From Linum tenue (lineage: Eukaryota; Streptophyta; Magnoliopsida; Malpighiales; Linaceae), in the NCBI GenBank assembly GCA_946122785.1, contig CAMGYJ010000006.1, positions 53,588,066 to 53,652,065 of the forward strand: a stretch of 64,000 nucleotides of DNA. The letters run 5' to 3'. Position 1 is the stretch's first letter. Every line of letters starts with the position of its first letter. The position numbers were made by a program, and so were the translations under genes. The notes beneath the pieces are model-generated. The model worked only from the letters and a program-made list of their open reading frames with translations. It was not told the origin of the DNA and made no database searches. Below, piece by piece: positions 24,558-37,530 of this stretch.

Positions 24558-24600
24558 ATACGGATCATTGTTGATGCCATATGCTGGTGTAGATGCTTGT

Positions 24601-26092
24601 TTGGGTGCCCTTATGTAATCTCATTCTTCACCCCATACTGGCCACTCCTGTCCGTCATGTTCCACCAATGGACCAGTTGCAGTTCGATCCTCGTATGTTT
24701 ATCCTGCCTCTTCCGTCTCCACTGTGAGGCCATCGCCTCCGCCAGCCTGGCCATCGCTCGCGTCGGACTCGCCTTCGTCCTTGCTCTGGGTTGCCATCCT
24801 GAACTACTAATCAAGAACGCTGCCGTCAACGACATTCTCCCTCGCCGCCCTCAACTAATCCCATATCTGTCTAAAGCAAGATCGTCGTAGCGTCGCCGTC
24901 ATGCGCGCATCGATGTCGATTACCAAATCTGTCCTAGCAACGTCGTGGTCTTACCGTCTCATCTCTTCCAGCCATCAAAATTGATGGATCTCTGCAACGT
25001 TGGCGGGTCTCTTCCAGCTGTGAGAATGTTGTCACCACGCCGCCGCATCGATCTGCTCTCCCCCAAGCATCTCTTTACGTTGGCGGATTTCCATATTTCA
25101 CAATAATATCTATCGCGTAAATGAGAATTGTTATATGTAGTAGTGATTTTCCATATTTGTAGTAACGTTTTCTGGTTTAATTAGTAGTAATTTTACAGAT
25201 CTGATTGAGGTTTTATGGTGTAGCAGTGGTTCTTGGGTAAACTACATATTTTAATCAATAAAAATTGCTACGCAGGAAATATAAAATAATACAAGTAAAT
25301 TCCTGAATCACTACTAATGACAAATAAATTGCTACAAGGAAAGTCCTAAATCACTGCTAATGATAATTAAATCGCTACTAAAAAATTCATAAATTACTAC
25401 AGATAACAATTAAATTCAAAAACACTACTATCAAACCCCAAAATCTTTTTCGATAAAAAAATTACAAACACACAGATGAGAGAAAATATATTTTAATTTG
25501 TTAATTATTTCTAATTGTGTGAAATACCGAACAAACCCTTCATTACTTATCACCATTGGATTCAACTTAAAAAAATGAACGGTGATTAAAGCAGTTATTA
25601 CGGTGCTAACTCCCATGAAGTTAGCACCCTAACCTCTCCCACGTAAGTACTGAATTTTACACATAGATAATTCTCTTTTGCTCAAAGCTTCAAAAAGGGA
25701 ATTTTGCATAAGAGTTGTGAAAATAAACAGGAAGAGTTCTGGCCGTGGTGGTTGAAGTTGTAAGCTTTCAGAGAAGTGGAAGAACAATGCTTTATAAACT
25801 TGCCACAAATATGTACAATCTATATATTCCCGAATTACCCTAGTTCGCCGGGTACCTATAGTTCGTCGTACAGAAATGAATATACTACAAAGAGAAACTG
25901 ATTTCAGTCTCTGCTACTGCTATATATATGTTGACTGAAGAGAGAATAAAATATATGAAAATTGATTCTAATGCTTACAAGATTGAAATTTTGGTACAAC
26001 AAAGAGATTCTGTTGCTTAGAAAGAGGTCCTGCTCCATCTGGGAACACCACGCCCGTATTCCCATCACCGAAACTTAGCCACCCATCCATCG
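24601..26092. other. Spacer with CACTA-like subterminal words and CAT 3' UTR
   Basis: 24601-25090 is moderately GC-rich, possibly decayed genic sequence; no protein was recognised. 25120-25440 holds many copies of 'gctacta', 'cactact' and 'tagtagtgatt' in both orientations, like subterminal repeats of a TIR transposon, but clear termini were not found. From about 25960 to 26092 is probable 3' UTR of the minus-strand transporter gene. Confidence 0.4.
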
Positions 26093-29000
26093 TCAAGCCA
26101 AAGTATCTCCAGAGCTTCTTCGTCCATATATCTCTCCAGCATGAGCCACTGGCACGTATACTGCATCCATTAAAGAGCTGTGTTTTCTGCCATAGAACAA
26201 ATACACTACGACGCCAATCGCCAGCCATACAGAGACACGAGCCCATGTGGCACCACTGCAAGATTTTAAGAAACATGCCCAATTTATATTCAGATTGGAT
26301 GGAGCAACAGAAAACATAATATTGGACACTCAAAAATCAAAATCAACATTGATGAGCATAATATTGGAGTACTCACCCGAGATTGACGAGCAGGTAGATA
26401 TTGATCAGAATGCAGAAGATTGGGAGCAGAGGAACAAACGGGCATGTGAAACCTGAAGAAGAAAAAATGACATCCCCAAACGGTACAAATTGTTAACAAA
26501 TGCATCAATCGTGACTTACATTTCCTAAGGCAGCTATTTATGGCAACCCGAATGGCATCCGCTAAGTCAGATTAGCGGACAAGTAAAAACGCAAGTAATA
26601 TAGAAATGCTTCCTCGAGTCAACCTTTATTCCTATTTGCTGAATCATGACTCCTGCAGGTAACGTTCCTGAAATATATATTTGTAGGGTGATTGATGTCA
26701 TACCTCCAGAATGTCCAAAGTTGTGCCTTGCTTCATCTTGCTCTATACATGTCAGCACAACCAAGCCAGTCAGGAGAAGAGCTCCACCGAATCCACACAA
26801 GCAATACCGAACAAGCCTGATGATATAAAATTCAAACACATAAGATCAGCTCATTTCTCTAATTTCATGGGCAACTATAAGCATTGGTGACACAACGAGT
26901 TATGAGTGTATGCATGCTGGACCAAGGGAACACAACCCACCACTGAATAGCCAAATTTGAAGCTGCGTATGTAAGGGTGAATGCTCCAATGCATGTGAAT
27001 GCTATGGTCCAGCCAGCAATCTTCCTCCTTTTCTCTTCACTTAACACATCTGAACCCATAAACAAAACATGACACATGAAAAATAAAATTAAGTCTATAG
27101 TCTTGTGCGTGTAAAACTTCAACAGTCTCTACATTTAGATAAAATTTATGGGCAATCAAACATTGGGGGACCAGAGGGTAATTATAGCTACACATACTCC
27201 ATCTGCTGACATCAAACATTTGGATATACATAAATAAGCAGTTAAGCAATAAAGCTGTGTCATGCAAGAGAACGAGGAACTTACATTTAACTGAAGGGTC
27301 CTCTTTGACAAGGTCAGGATAGTCCGCTGGTGCATTCTTTCCAACAAGCAAAGGTAATTTAGAATCCTTGGAAATGCTGGCATGAGCCTTTGACTTTTTC
27401 TTAGTAGAACCCCCACTAATTCTGTTGTAATGCAATGACACACTATCTATTGTGTCCTGGAGTGAGGATGGAACAGGCACCTCATCCGGTGGCACATATC
27501 TGAGTATTAGCACAGAAATCGCAACCATAGTGAATGCAAGAAGTGTCCCCACACTGACCTGCAAGAAATACAACAATCATTATCATAAAGAGATCTATGG
27601 CATGAATGGGAACTGTAGGTTAAAACACTGCCACATACCATGCCTGCCAATTGATCAACATCCATACAAAAAGCTAGGGTGGCGGCACATAGTCCCGTCA
27701 CCACAGTGCTCTTCACAGGAACTTGACTTTTTTTGTTGACATCTGAGAAAAATGATGGCAGCAATCCATCTCTAGCCATAGCCATTAAGATCCGAGGCTA
27801 CAATAAGAAAAAGGAAGGGAATAATTACAAATTCTGTCAATGTGGAAAAACCAGAAAAAAATTATCCCACCTAAGAGATTTATTCCACTAGATTTACCTG
27901 AGGTAGCATTGACCCCATCAATGTGGAACACAGTGCCATGACAGCTCCAGCTGTAATGATGTAACTGTAATCAGAAGTAACAATCGTAAGAAACAAACTT
28001 CAAATACCTCCAAAGTCATTAAAAAAAGAGCTTAGCCAGTATGTATTACTTACACTGCCCATTGCATCCCATGAGCAGCAAATGCAGATGAGATAGGAGT
28101 ATCGGGATCCATTGCATAGTATGGCACCAAACCGACAACAACAATCGACACCAGCATATAGAGCGAACAACAGATGGACAATGCAAACCCTATTCCCATA
28201 GGCAAATCACGTTGAGGATTCCTCACCTGTTCATAATGTTAAAAAAAACAAAGTTAATACATGGGCAAACACAAGGCAAATATCAAGAAGGGGAAAAAAA
28301 CTCTAACGTAGAAAAGAGAGCGGTTTCAACCTCTTCAGCTGTGCTGGCAACTGAATCAAAACCAATGTAAGCAAAGAAGACAACGGCGGAACCTGCAAGC
28401 ATGCCATCAACACCAAAGGGGAAGTACCTGCTCATTTGGAAATATATGGTTAGTGGGAAATTATGATAACCCACCATATGTAACCTAGAATAGATTGTAA
28501 AGATTTATTTACCCAGTAGGAAGCTCATATCCAGACCAGCCAGTCTTGAAGCCCAAGTAAGTTCCAGCTATTATGACGAACAGCATGGCACATAAGTTCA
28601 CGGTGGTCACTATGCCTTGGACCATAGTACTCTGTAAGCAGCAAGGAATTTTTGAGTTACAAGCAAAGAACACTAGTAGGAATAAAATTGTAAAATGAAA
28701 AGAGAGGACGGAACAAAAGGACACCTCCTTGATTCCCACACACAAGAGCCCAGTGACAACAAACACAAGAATTGCCGCACATGGATCCACTACAATACCA
28801 AGCCCCGGGATCGCTTGACGTGCCAGGAAAAATGGAAGGCTGCCTTCACCTCCAAATAGCAATGCCTGCCCACAAGAAATAATAGACCTGTTAGTTAAAA
28901 GAAAAGAAGAAGAAAAAAAAATCAACATGTGCTAATAGATCTGGAAACATTGTGAATGCAACTTGACTGAAAACCGATACAGTTGATCCTGACCAACCAC

Positions 29001-30460
29001 ATGCTATTGTCTAAAGACTCCCAATCAAACCCAAAAATTTCCCTTTCATTCCTAATGGGACTAGGAATGACTTCTGAGAATTCACAGCAAAATGAAGATC
29101 GGAATAACAGTAGTTTCAAGAATTCAAGCACTGAGTATACCTATCTTAATGTATACAACGGTGTCACATGCCATCTTATTAATAGCCAGGGAGAGGGATA
29201 CAATATAGCAAGAAAAATCAAAGAAACAAAAGTGTTTGAGCATGTGAAGTTAAATAACCAGATTGGGGGAAATGCCACGAGCAACTGCTGACCCGCCGAT
29301 TGTGTATTCCAGAATCAGAGCCCAGCCCACCAACCAAGCAACTCTGCACATCAGAGTGGTTATTGGTAAGATCACTAAAACTTCACGAAAGAAGAAAACT
29401 GACATGCAAACTGGAACTGCATTTACTAAAGAACATAACCAGCGCTGACTTTGATAAGCAACTAACTTAATCAACAGCAAACCCTCATCAAATCATTTGT
29501 TTAAGAATTCTCTAAACATTAACATGATACTACACATGAACTGTGAGTCCTCATCAACCATTTTTTTGAATATTTACTTAGGCCAAAATGATGCGATATA
29601 AACAAGTTATAACTTTGATCGAGAAGTGAACTGACTGTGCAAGTTCCATATATAAGTAAACAACTTTCAAGACATCAGAAGATTATTTAACTTACCCTTC
29701 TCCGACACAAATGTACGAGTAGTGATAGGCACTGCCAGCAGATGGGCAGCGACTTGCAAGTTCTGCATAGCAGAAGGCTGATAAAGCGGCAGCAAATCCA
29801 GCGATTAGAAAAGATAAGGCAAGTGCTGGCCCTGCGTGTTCCCTAGCAACAGTCCCCACCAGAATGTAAACTCCAGCTCCAATCGTCGAACCAACGCCTG
29901 ATCCAAAGCGTAACCACCGTCAGTTAGCAGAGTAACACCACATCAAACACAATCAATTATAAATAAATAAAAAGGATCCGTCACAGTAAAGGAGTAAAAG
30001 GATAGACAAGCCAAGAGCAGTTCACAGGGAGTTCAGTAGGATCATCATCATCACAATTAACTGTAAGTCGCAATTAACTCTGCAGTTAAACCAAACAGAA
30101 AAGGATAAATGACCCAAGTTGAGCTGCTAACCCAAGAACCTTATCCAAAGCAAATTCACACTCATTTGAGAATCGACATGAATCATGAACTATGAAGCAA
30201 AAACAAACAGATTAACGAGAAGGAGAAAAGTCCCAATTGAATCTTCCAAAAAAGTGGAAAGAAACAAAAGCTTTGGGATTCCAAACTCAGGCATTACCAA
30301 TGGCAATGAGATGAAGAACAGACAGCTCCTTGGCCAACTGGTGGTGGCCGTGGACATTGCCGTCAGCAGAATCAACCTGTTTCCTCCTTATTAGAGTCTT
30401 CACGCAACCTCCCAAGAACCCGATTCCGCCATCCTTTTGCGAATCCACCAGAAACCCCAT
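26093..30460 (-). CDS. CAT2: Cationic amino acid transporter, CAT2-like (vacuolar type)
   Basis: This is an APC-family permease; the plant CAT2/3/4 group moves amino acids across the tonoplast or other endomembranes. Fourteen exons, written from the 5' end on the minus strand: 30298-30460, 29696-29897, 29259-29343, 28725-28865, 28513-28631, 28331-28427, 28054-28226, 27898-27964, 27639-27797, 27285-27558, 26941-27049, 26704-26816, 26377-26452, 26093-26255. Sum 1,941 nt, 646 residues, close to the family's 630-650. The start gives [12 protein letters not shown]. Typical blocks are [60 protein letters not shown] and the C-terminal [20 protein letters not shown] (CAT C-terminal domain). All exon phases agree. 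The 3' border of exon 11 is the one weak point: several GT donors in a row fit the phase. No lesion seen; likely functional. Confidence 0.93.
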
Positions 30461-31609
30461 CAAAATCTTATTCCCGCTCGCCCTCCTCTAAACTCCCCAA
30501 GCTCCGGAACACAACCCCAATTATATTCCCCTGGACTCCAACTCTTCTCAGATAGAATCAGGGCCCTTGGTATCGATGAAATTGATTAAAACAACTAGGG
30601 CAGAGATGTAGAATATATCTATATGTGGTAAAAGATGGAAGAATTGGGTAGGAGCAGAAGGAAGAGCCGGAAGGCGGCCCGCGTCCCCGGCGGCGGGTTG
30701 ACGGGGGTGGTTGAAGAATTTTTCGCGGGGTTTTTTGCGAGCTCTTCCTTCCGAATTGGGGGAAAGTGATGTGAAGGAAGGGGAAGCTGGCAGATTCTGA
30801 AGGATTAAGAGAGAAATGGGAAATCTGACTGCTTATGTAGGCAAGGCGGCCTGTTTGGGGAGTTACTGGCTAGCGTGTGGAGGCAGGATGACGGAGCTCA
30901 GCGGATTTGAATGTTCATTATTTGGCCGTATCCGTTTCCAGTGCAGTGCTGATTGGATTTCACGGCTGCTAATATTAATTATGGGTTACACGGGCCAAAA
31001 CTTAAATTTCAGAATTGGTTATTATATTCAAAGGTTGTCAAATCGATTTAAGTGGTCGAGCCAATCAAGTAAACGATTTTTTATGGTTTGATCAGAGTTT
31101 AATCTGATTGAATTCTTTTACATAGAAAACTCAAACTATAAAGAAAGTGTAACTTGTGTTCCAAAATATTCAATATGACATTCATTTCCTGAACTATTTT
31201 TTTGTTGGTGTTTACCGAGTTTGACCGTCAATATTTAACAGAAAATTCATTCAGTGTCAACGGGGCATCTGATATGGAATTTAAATCTTAATTTTTACAC
31301 CAAATCTTCTTAATCGCTCCGTCGATTCCGCTCCTATGTCAACATCAAGTTGACCATCATCTGGTCAACCATTATCAATAACGATTAACGAAATCGACAT
31401 GACATAAATGACACACAACTATCATATGTTGGGACATAAACATAATATTGAATAATTCGAGACACAAATGACATTTTCTTGATAGTTCGGGTTCCATCCG
31501 CTACCTTCTTTTCTTTTGCCTGACATTCTGACAAGGATACACATGAGAGAGAAAATGTTTTTTATAATCTTTTATTTTCTTAAATCGGATCCTGTATCAC
31601 ACTCTTAAC
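30461..31609 (-). promoter_or_regulatory. 5' UTR and upstream region of the CAT2-like gene
   Basis: Upstream of the start codon on the minus strand. The nearest 350 bp are GC-richer, with 'cggcggcccgcgtccccggc' near 30671, as common near plant transcription starts; no certain TATA box. Farther out (31330-31500) is the dispersed repeat also seen at 20140. A hAT-type element starts 1.15 kb from the start codon and may limit the promoter. Confidence 0.4.
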
Positions 31610-33462
31610 TAGGGATGGCAATGGGTCGGGTTGGGTCGGGTTTTGCCAAACCCAAACCCATGGGTTTATCTTTGAAAAAAACCCGGGGTAAAACCCATTG
31701 GGTTTGAAAAACTCAAACCCAACCCAACCCGTTGGGTATTGTCACGGCCATAGACTTCCGAAGTCCGTGCGGCGTCTTGAGGTGCACTCATTCCTCAAGA
31801 CCAGCCTCTCTGCATACGCATGCCAACTGGTTTCGCCCTGCCTTGGGCTCATCAGGGAGACGGCAATAGCCTCCGACCAGTTGTGCCTTCTCTTGCAACG
31901 ATCCCCTTCATAGCCACATCCTGACTCGGCTAGATGCGATGCACAGGCAGACAACGCCTTATCGCTAATGTCGCCCCCTTTACCCTTCTCATGGCAAGAC
32001 AACCAGAGTGCAGCGTTCTTCAGACGATCAACACGGTCACGACATTTTGGGTCGTGACATTCTCCACCACTCATAATGGAGCACGTCCTCGTGCTGGTGA
32101 AGAATGCTTCTCTCCGCAACATGTATTGCAACTCTCGAACCGATTGTGGGCGTCCGCATACGATACCATCCTCTGATGGACAGGCTCCGGTCGCGTCTCT
32201 CGCGCTAGCCTGCTGTGCCCCGCGCACATACCGCTTCGCCCCTCGACATCAACCTTCACTCTTTGCTTCTGTTGCGCTAGTACCTCAGTCGACCTTCACC
32301 CTACGCTACTCCCAGCGTTTGTACCTCAATCGACCTTCACCCTACGCTCTCGCTAGCGTTAGTTCCTCGGTTGAACGGCATTCTCGACCGCCGCATCTTC
32401 AGCCTGTCGAGGCCTCCCACAGCGGCGCAACACATGTGTATCTGCGTCCGGACCGCCTGATATGCTCACCCAGGACCGCCTCTCATTCGGGCATAGGGTC
32501 GGCCCATACACGACCTATGCCGTACTGAGAGAGGAACTAGGCTCTTCAGCCTGACCAGGCTCTGATACCATTTGTCACGGCCATAGACTTCCGAAGTCCG
32601 TGCGGCGTCTTGAGGTGCACTCATTCCTCAAGACCAGCCTCTCTGCATACGCATGCCAACTGGTTTCGCCCTGCCTTGGGCTCATCAGGGAGACGGCAAT
32701 AGCCTCCGACCAATTGTGCCTTCTCTTGCAACGATCCCCTTCATAGCCACATCCTGACTCGGCTAGATGCAATGCACAGGCAGACAACGCCTTATCGCTA
32801 ATGTCGCCCCCTTTACCCTTCTCATGGCAAGACAACCAGATGGCAGCGTTCTTCAGACGATCAACACGGTCACGACATTTCGGGTCGTGACAGTATCCGC
32901 GGGTTCATGGGTACCCACGGGTTTTGTCGTAAAAAATTTACAATTACAAGTTCTTATGAAAATTAAAGTCAAATATCAATCTCTCAATACAAATTATCCA
33001 TATATAAAACACCATTCTAGAAAATTCAAGCAAATCACAAATTAACTATACAAATTGTTCAACACCAATTTAGAAAACTCAAGAAAATTGAAGCAAATCA
33101 CAAATTATCCATAAATAACATGTTTAATTGAAAGCTTCTTTCTTTCAATTAAGTTTCTTTACTCTCCACTCCATAACATCAACTTCATTCTACACAATTA
33201 AAAAGAAAAAATTAGGCATGTCTCCACAAACATAAATAAGAATAGTTTTTTAGAATATTAAATATACCGAAATAATTAATTATATGAGTGGGCGGGTACC
33301 CACGAGCCGGGTTTACCTAAACCCAAACCCAACCCAACCCAGTGAATAGTGAACGGGTTTAAACCCAAACCCGGCTCAAAACCCGTCAACACGGATTTTA
33401 CCCGCGTTGACCAGATTGGGTCGGATGGGTACCCGTGGGTTCGGGTTTTGTTGCCATCCCTA
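31610..33462. mobile_element. hAT-type non-autonomous element containing a TRIM
   Basis: It runs from TAGGGATGGCAATGGG to TTGTTGCCATCCCTA with a perfect 8-bp target duplication CTCTTAAC (31602-31609 and 33463-33470). Ends are dense in 'gggtcggg', 'aacccaaccc' and 'gggtacccac' words in both orientations. Without the nested TRIM (31740-32892) it would be about 700 bp, like the other MITEs here. Confidence 0.94.
31740..32892 (-). mobile_element. TRIM retrotransposon with 320-bp LTRs
   Basis: Two direct repeats of 320 bp, 31740-32059 and 32573-32892, each TGTC...GACA, differ at only about five positions by eye. In minus orientation the right LTR is 5'; next to it is a primer-binding site reading TGGTATCAGAGCCTGG (initiator tRNA-Met type, about 32557-32572), and a purine-rich tract 'agtggtggagaa' precedes the left LTR. 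The 513-bp interior lacks gag or pol, which defines a terminal-repeat retrotransposon in miniature. A 4-bp duplication GTAT flanks it (31736-31739, 32893-32896). Open frames inside both LTRs are repeats of each other and not genes. Confidence 0.93.
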
Positions 33463-33562
33463 CTCTTAACGTAGGTGGTTCCATTTTTAGTATTGTGCAC
33501 TGGTGGTGCGAAAGAGTACCTTGTAGTTTATGTTTTTTAGTGCCCATTAACTTTATAATTTT

Positions 33563-35641
33563 GGCAAAATACACTTCCATAGCCACAACTATCAGGTTTG
33601 TGACAAATATAGCCACATCTATCGAAATACAGGAAATAGCCATTTTCGTCCACTCCGTTAACTCCGTCAGTTAAAGGGATGACTGGACTAACGGTGAATG
33701 CTTAGTTGGCGTTTTTCTGACCCCACTAACTGATGTGGATTAAAAGAGAAAAAAAATAAAAAAACACACATCAGCGACAACTCATTCTCACTTGCCTCAT
33801 AGCCGTCACGTCATAATTTACTTTTAAAAATATATATTCTTTCATTTATTTTTCTTTTCCTTTCTTTAATCGCACCCAAAATCCTCAAATTGGCTCGTCG
33901 TCCCATAGCCAAATCGTCGCAGCAATACAAACTGAATCCACCGCACCCTCTCCTCCCAGTCCCAATCCGACTTTTCAAGTCGCCCTCTCTCCCATCTCCA
34001 GGAAGCTCTTCGGGCGCCGCTAATCCAAACTCCAAATCCTTGGTCGCCATTGTTGCCATCATTTATCCTTCATGTCCTTGCCCAATTGCCAACAAAAAGT
34101 AAAAAAAAGGCAGAAAGTAGATGGGAGAAAGAATCAAGTGGTTGAAATGCCCAAACCCCAATTCCTTTTGTGATCCATGCCCTGAACCCTGCTTCAGTCC
34201 CTCCTCTGCTCCACCTCCAATTTCGATTCATACCTGTCAAACCGGGCCGCTCAATTAGTACGATATTGTCCGTTTTGGGCCAAGCCCGCACGGTTTTACT
34301 CTTGGGTGTCCTCCCCATAAGGCCTCGTACTAAATTGGGTAGGTGTACACTAATATACAAGGTTTCCTTCCCTTGTATTACCGATGTGGTACTTGGATTG
34401 CCCCATAACAATCCTCCCCTCAAGACAAGGACCACGAACTTTGTATCCTCTCCTCGGCGATTATCTTGATCCGCCAGATGCCTTGTATCGATGGGCTTCT
34501 CGGTACAAGGACTTTACCAGACGCGGAACTCTCTTTGATCTGCTTCCCAAATGCGGAACTCTCTTTGATCCGCCAGACAAACGCAGATCTCAAATCCCGA
34601 GGCCCACCGAACGAGGGTCCATCAAACTGACGTCCACCGCCCTGGATCCGAATCAGGCTCTGGTACCACTTGTCAAATCGGGTCGCTCAATTAGTACGAT
34701 ATTGTCCACCTTGGGCCAAGCCCACACGTTTTTACTCTTGGGTGTCCTCCCCAAAAGGCCTCGTACTAATTGGGTAGGTGGACACTAATATACAAGGTTT
34801 TGATACCACTTGTCACAAATTGGGCCGCTCCTCTAATATACAAGGTTTTGATACCACTTGTCACAAATTGGGCCGCTCCTCCCCAAAAGGCCTCGTTCTA
34901 ATTGGGTAGGTGGACACTAATATACAAAATTTCCTTCCCTTGTATTACCAATGTGGTACTTGGATTGCCCTATAACAATACCCTAAATCAACAAACGCAA
35001 CAAACCCAGCTGCGTTACGACTCTAGAAACTCAGAAGACCAAATCTGCGCAAACCCCTTCTTCGATTTGGGGAAGCCGTCGATGGAAGTTGAAGAGGAAG
35101 GTGGGAGTTACCTGCGAAGTGACGACGGCCACCGTCGAGTAGCAGGAGTCAATCGATGAAGCCCTATGTGGTGGCAAGAATGACGATGCTGCTCTCTCCC
35201 GTCGATTTGCCAGAGGAAGGAACAATTTGGCAGTCGCTCCTACTCTCCCATCAATCGTTCGGCGAAATAAGAAGAATCCGTAGACCGCAGCTGCCGGAAA
35301 AAGTGGGGAATCTTAATCTGTTACCTCTCTTCATCGTCGTTCTGGTTTCGGCGGAGAAAGGAGGGGAGAGATGGAGAGGAAGACCGATGGTTATCTTTTA
35401 ATATTTTATGTTTTAATATTTGTTTTGTTTTTGTTTTTTATTTTATGTGGCAGGTGAGATAGATCTGATTCAAAATTCCGTAAGTGAATTTAACGTTGTC
35501 ATACACGTCGTTATAGTTTCAAATCGAAGTGGCTAGATTTGTCATACAACCTCTCGATATTTAGCTATTTCGTGTATTTCGATAGTTGTGGCTATATTTG
35601 TCACAAACCTGAAAGTTGTGGCTATACAGCTGTATTTTGAC
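33563..35641. mobile_element. TIR element with long inverted ends, holding a TRIM
   Basis: The left 80 bp (33563-33640, 'ggcaaaatacacttccatag' onward with 'ggtttgtgacaaatatagcc') returns in inverted form at 35560-35641. A 7-bp direct repeat TAATTTT lies directly outside both ends (33556-33562 and 35642-35648). Long inverted ends and this class of wording suggest a Mutator-type non-autonomous element. The interior outside the TRIM (33860-34230 and 34983-35400) is GC-richer, like captured genic DNA, but I recognise no protein. Confidence 0.7.
34235..34977 (-). mobile_element. TRIM with about 176-bp LTRs and a rearranged 5' LTR
   Basis: Left LTR 34235-34410 (TGTCAAACC...CCATAACA). A 260-bp interior ends at a primer-binding site, TGGTACCAGAGCC on the minus strand (about 34656-34669). 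The right LTR begins at 34671 but is broken after about 130 bp by two short tandem restarts, each carrying 'gataccacttgtcacaaatt', before finishing at 34977. A perfect 5-bp target duplication ATACC flanks the whole (34230-34234, 34978-34982), so the rearrangement lies inside one insertion. No coding capacity. Confidence 0.9.
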
Positions 35642-37530
35642 TAATTTTAATTGAATTGTGTTTCATTTTATACTTAGTCATAAGAAGTTTAAGTTAGACA
35701 ACGAATGAAATAAAAAACTATTTAGAATCTATATTCATGCCTTGAGATATTAACCATCATTGAATCAAAACAACAAATTTCAACAAAGCTCTTTATTTTT
35801 GTTATATGTGAAACAATTAGCTTGTAAATGAAGCTTTGAAAATTAATTAATATATTACTATATCACTATTATTGATTTATATATTGTAGGTTATCATCTA
35901 TTGAATTAAAAAGGAAATAATATACTGAATATTACTATAAATGTATTACATATAAATGGTTTTGAAGATACAAAAATTCGAGGAAAAGAAAAAAAATATG
36001 GTATCAAAAAGATTATTTGGACGATTATGTAAAGCAAATCCAAAAATATTTGTATAAATGTATTAAATTTATATTTTTAAAAGAGACGAAAAATGAAAAA
36101 TATTAGCAAAATAATATTTTGATTTGAAATGGCCTTTGTAAGTTATTCTTTCATTTGAACTTTAGTTATAAGAATTCAAATAATTCAAAGTTAACCTTTA
36201 ACAATATGCTCATCTTTTTAAACGTTTTATTAACTATGTCCTATATATTCAAAAATGAAGTGGTTGCCTGATGGAAAATGTCAATGACTCGCGATTAATG
36301 GTTTATCGTTATACAACTATTTTGGAATTGTTAAAGGAACTATTCATTCATGTAAATAGTAATAGATATAAATAATAGCGTAGTTAGGTTGAAGAAGCAT
36401 TTAAGTTGTTCCTTTGGACCAAATTTTACGTTTAATAATTTTCTAATAAAAACCTATCTCGTATTGGTAGGTTTGTTATGGTCCATGATGCCAATGAATT
36501 ATGATAGAATGAAACTAAAAATAAGTGAAATTAAAGATGGAAGTCAAAAGAACATTTGATATGGTTGCTTATTTGAAAATTAAAAAAAAATCAAAAACAA
36601 TATAAATTTATTGTATTTTGCCAAGATTTCCTTTTTTTCCCCTCTTCCTGTTTGCCGAAGTCACTGTGAAATTAAGATTCTAAAAAATTGTTGAAGGTTA
36701 AAACTTGGTTTATTTGCTTAACGTAAAAACCTAATGCGAACAAACCTCTTCCCAAACATCCACGCAACAACAAAATATCATCTTCGTCATCTCGAAATCC
36801 AATTGGCAATCACTATCTCATTCAGGAGCTAAATGATTTTAGATATCCTTTTTTTTTCCTTAACCACACAAAATAAATCTACACAGAGTAATGTCCCAAT
36901 AATCTAGCATGTACCTTAAAACAAATCTACTTTTCTCTTAATCATAATCGTATTTACAAAAAAGAAAAGCAAAAGTCCATTAATAATGAGTGGCCCTTGG
37001 GTATGACAACTTTTGAAAAATGAGCAAAATTGCCCTTCCACCAAATAAGGAGAACCAATAAAAGTGCAAGGTGGATTTAGAAATGAAGGTTTTTGTACAT
37101 AATTTGAGATTTAAAAACCTAAGGATTTAACCAACCATTTTATCACTATTGAGTTAAGCGTTATAATAAAAGATTGTGTGACAATTAGCAATCCTCCTTT
37201 TAAATTTTTATCAAACTTACTTTTCCTCAAATTTAAGAAAAAAAAATTCTAATAAGAAAAATGAAACAAACACTTCCACTATTGAAACCAGATGCTCTAT
37301 AAGTATGATATTGTCTAATTTTGAGTCAAGCTGGCCACGTTTGAAAAATAAATCGCATATATTGTGTAGATGAGTACGCAAGTAAATTTTTTTTTATGGT
37401 TAGTCAAAAATGTCATTAAGCACGGGAGATGCCAATAGGCATTAAACTCCTCTCAAGGTTTAAACAAGCAGCCTAACCTCTATACATTCAGCAAACACTC
37501 TATCCAAACCAATGAGAAACATGTCTAAAA
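35642..37530. other. AT-rich intergenic DNA with repeat relics
   Basis: 35642-37060 is very AT-rich and shows no gene or clear element. 37070-37136 is inverted relative to 40195-40260. 37145-37395 is a diverged direct copy of 40275-40434 plus 41380 onward, including part of a decayed TRIM LTR ('gtatgatattgtctaatttt' near 37304). Confidence 0.5.

Larger units (their letters stand above)
20835..24600 (-). mobile_element. Second Mutator-like element with broken transposase
   Basis: The left end near 20835-20930 is AT-rich with 'aaataattcccagaatacat' wording like that at about 7970-8040. It is followed by the 158-bp tandem repeats, a + strand proline-rich ORF, a short-unit repeat array, and a minus-strand MULE transposase pseudogene. 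The right boundary and a target duplication were not found; the element may extend past 24600. Confidence 0.6.

Noticed and set aside
31742..32835. Long minus frames with identical peptides (RRHNWSEAIAVSLMSPRQ)
   Set aside because: They are the two LTRs of one TRIM, so the repeated 'protein' is a repeat artefact.
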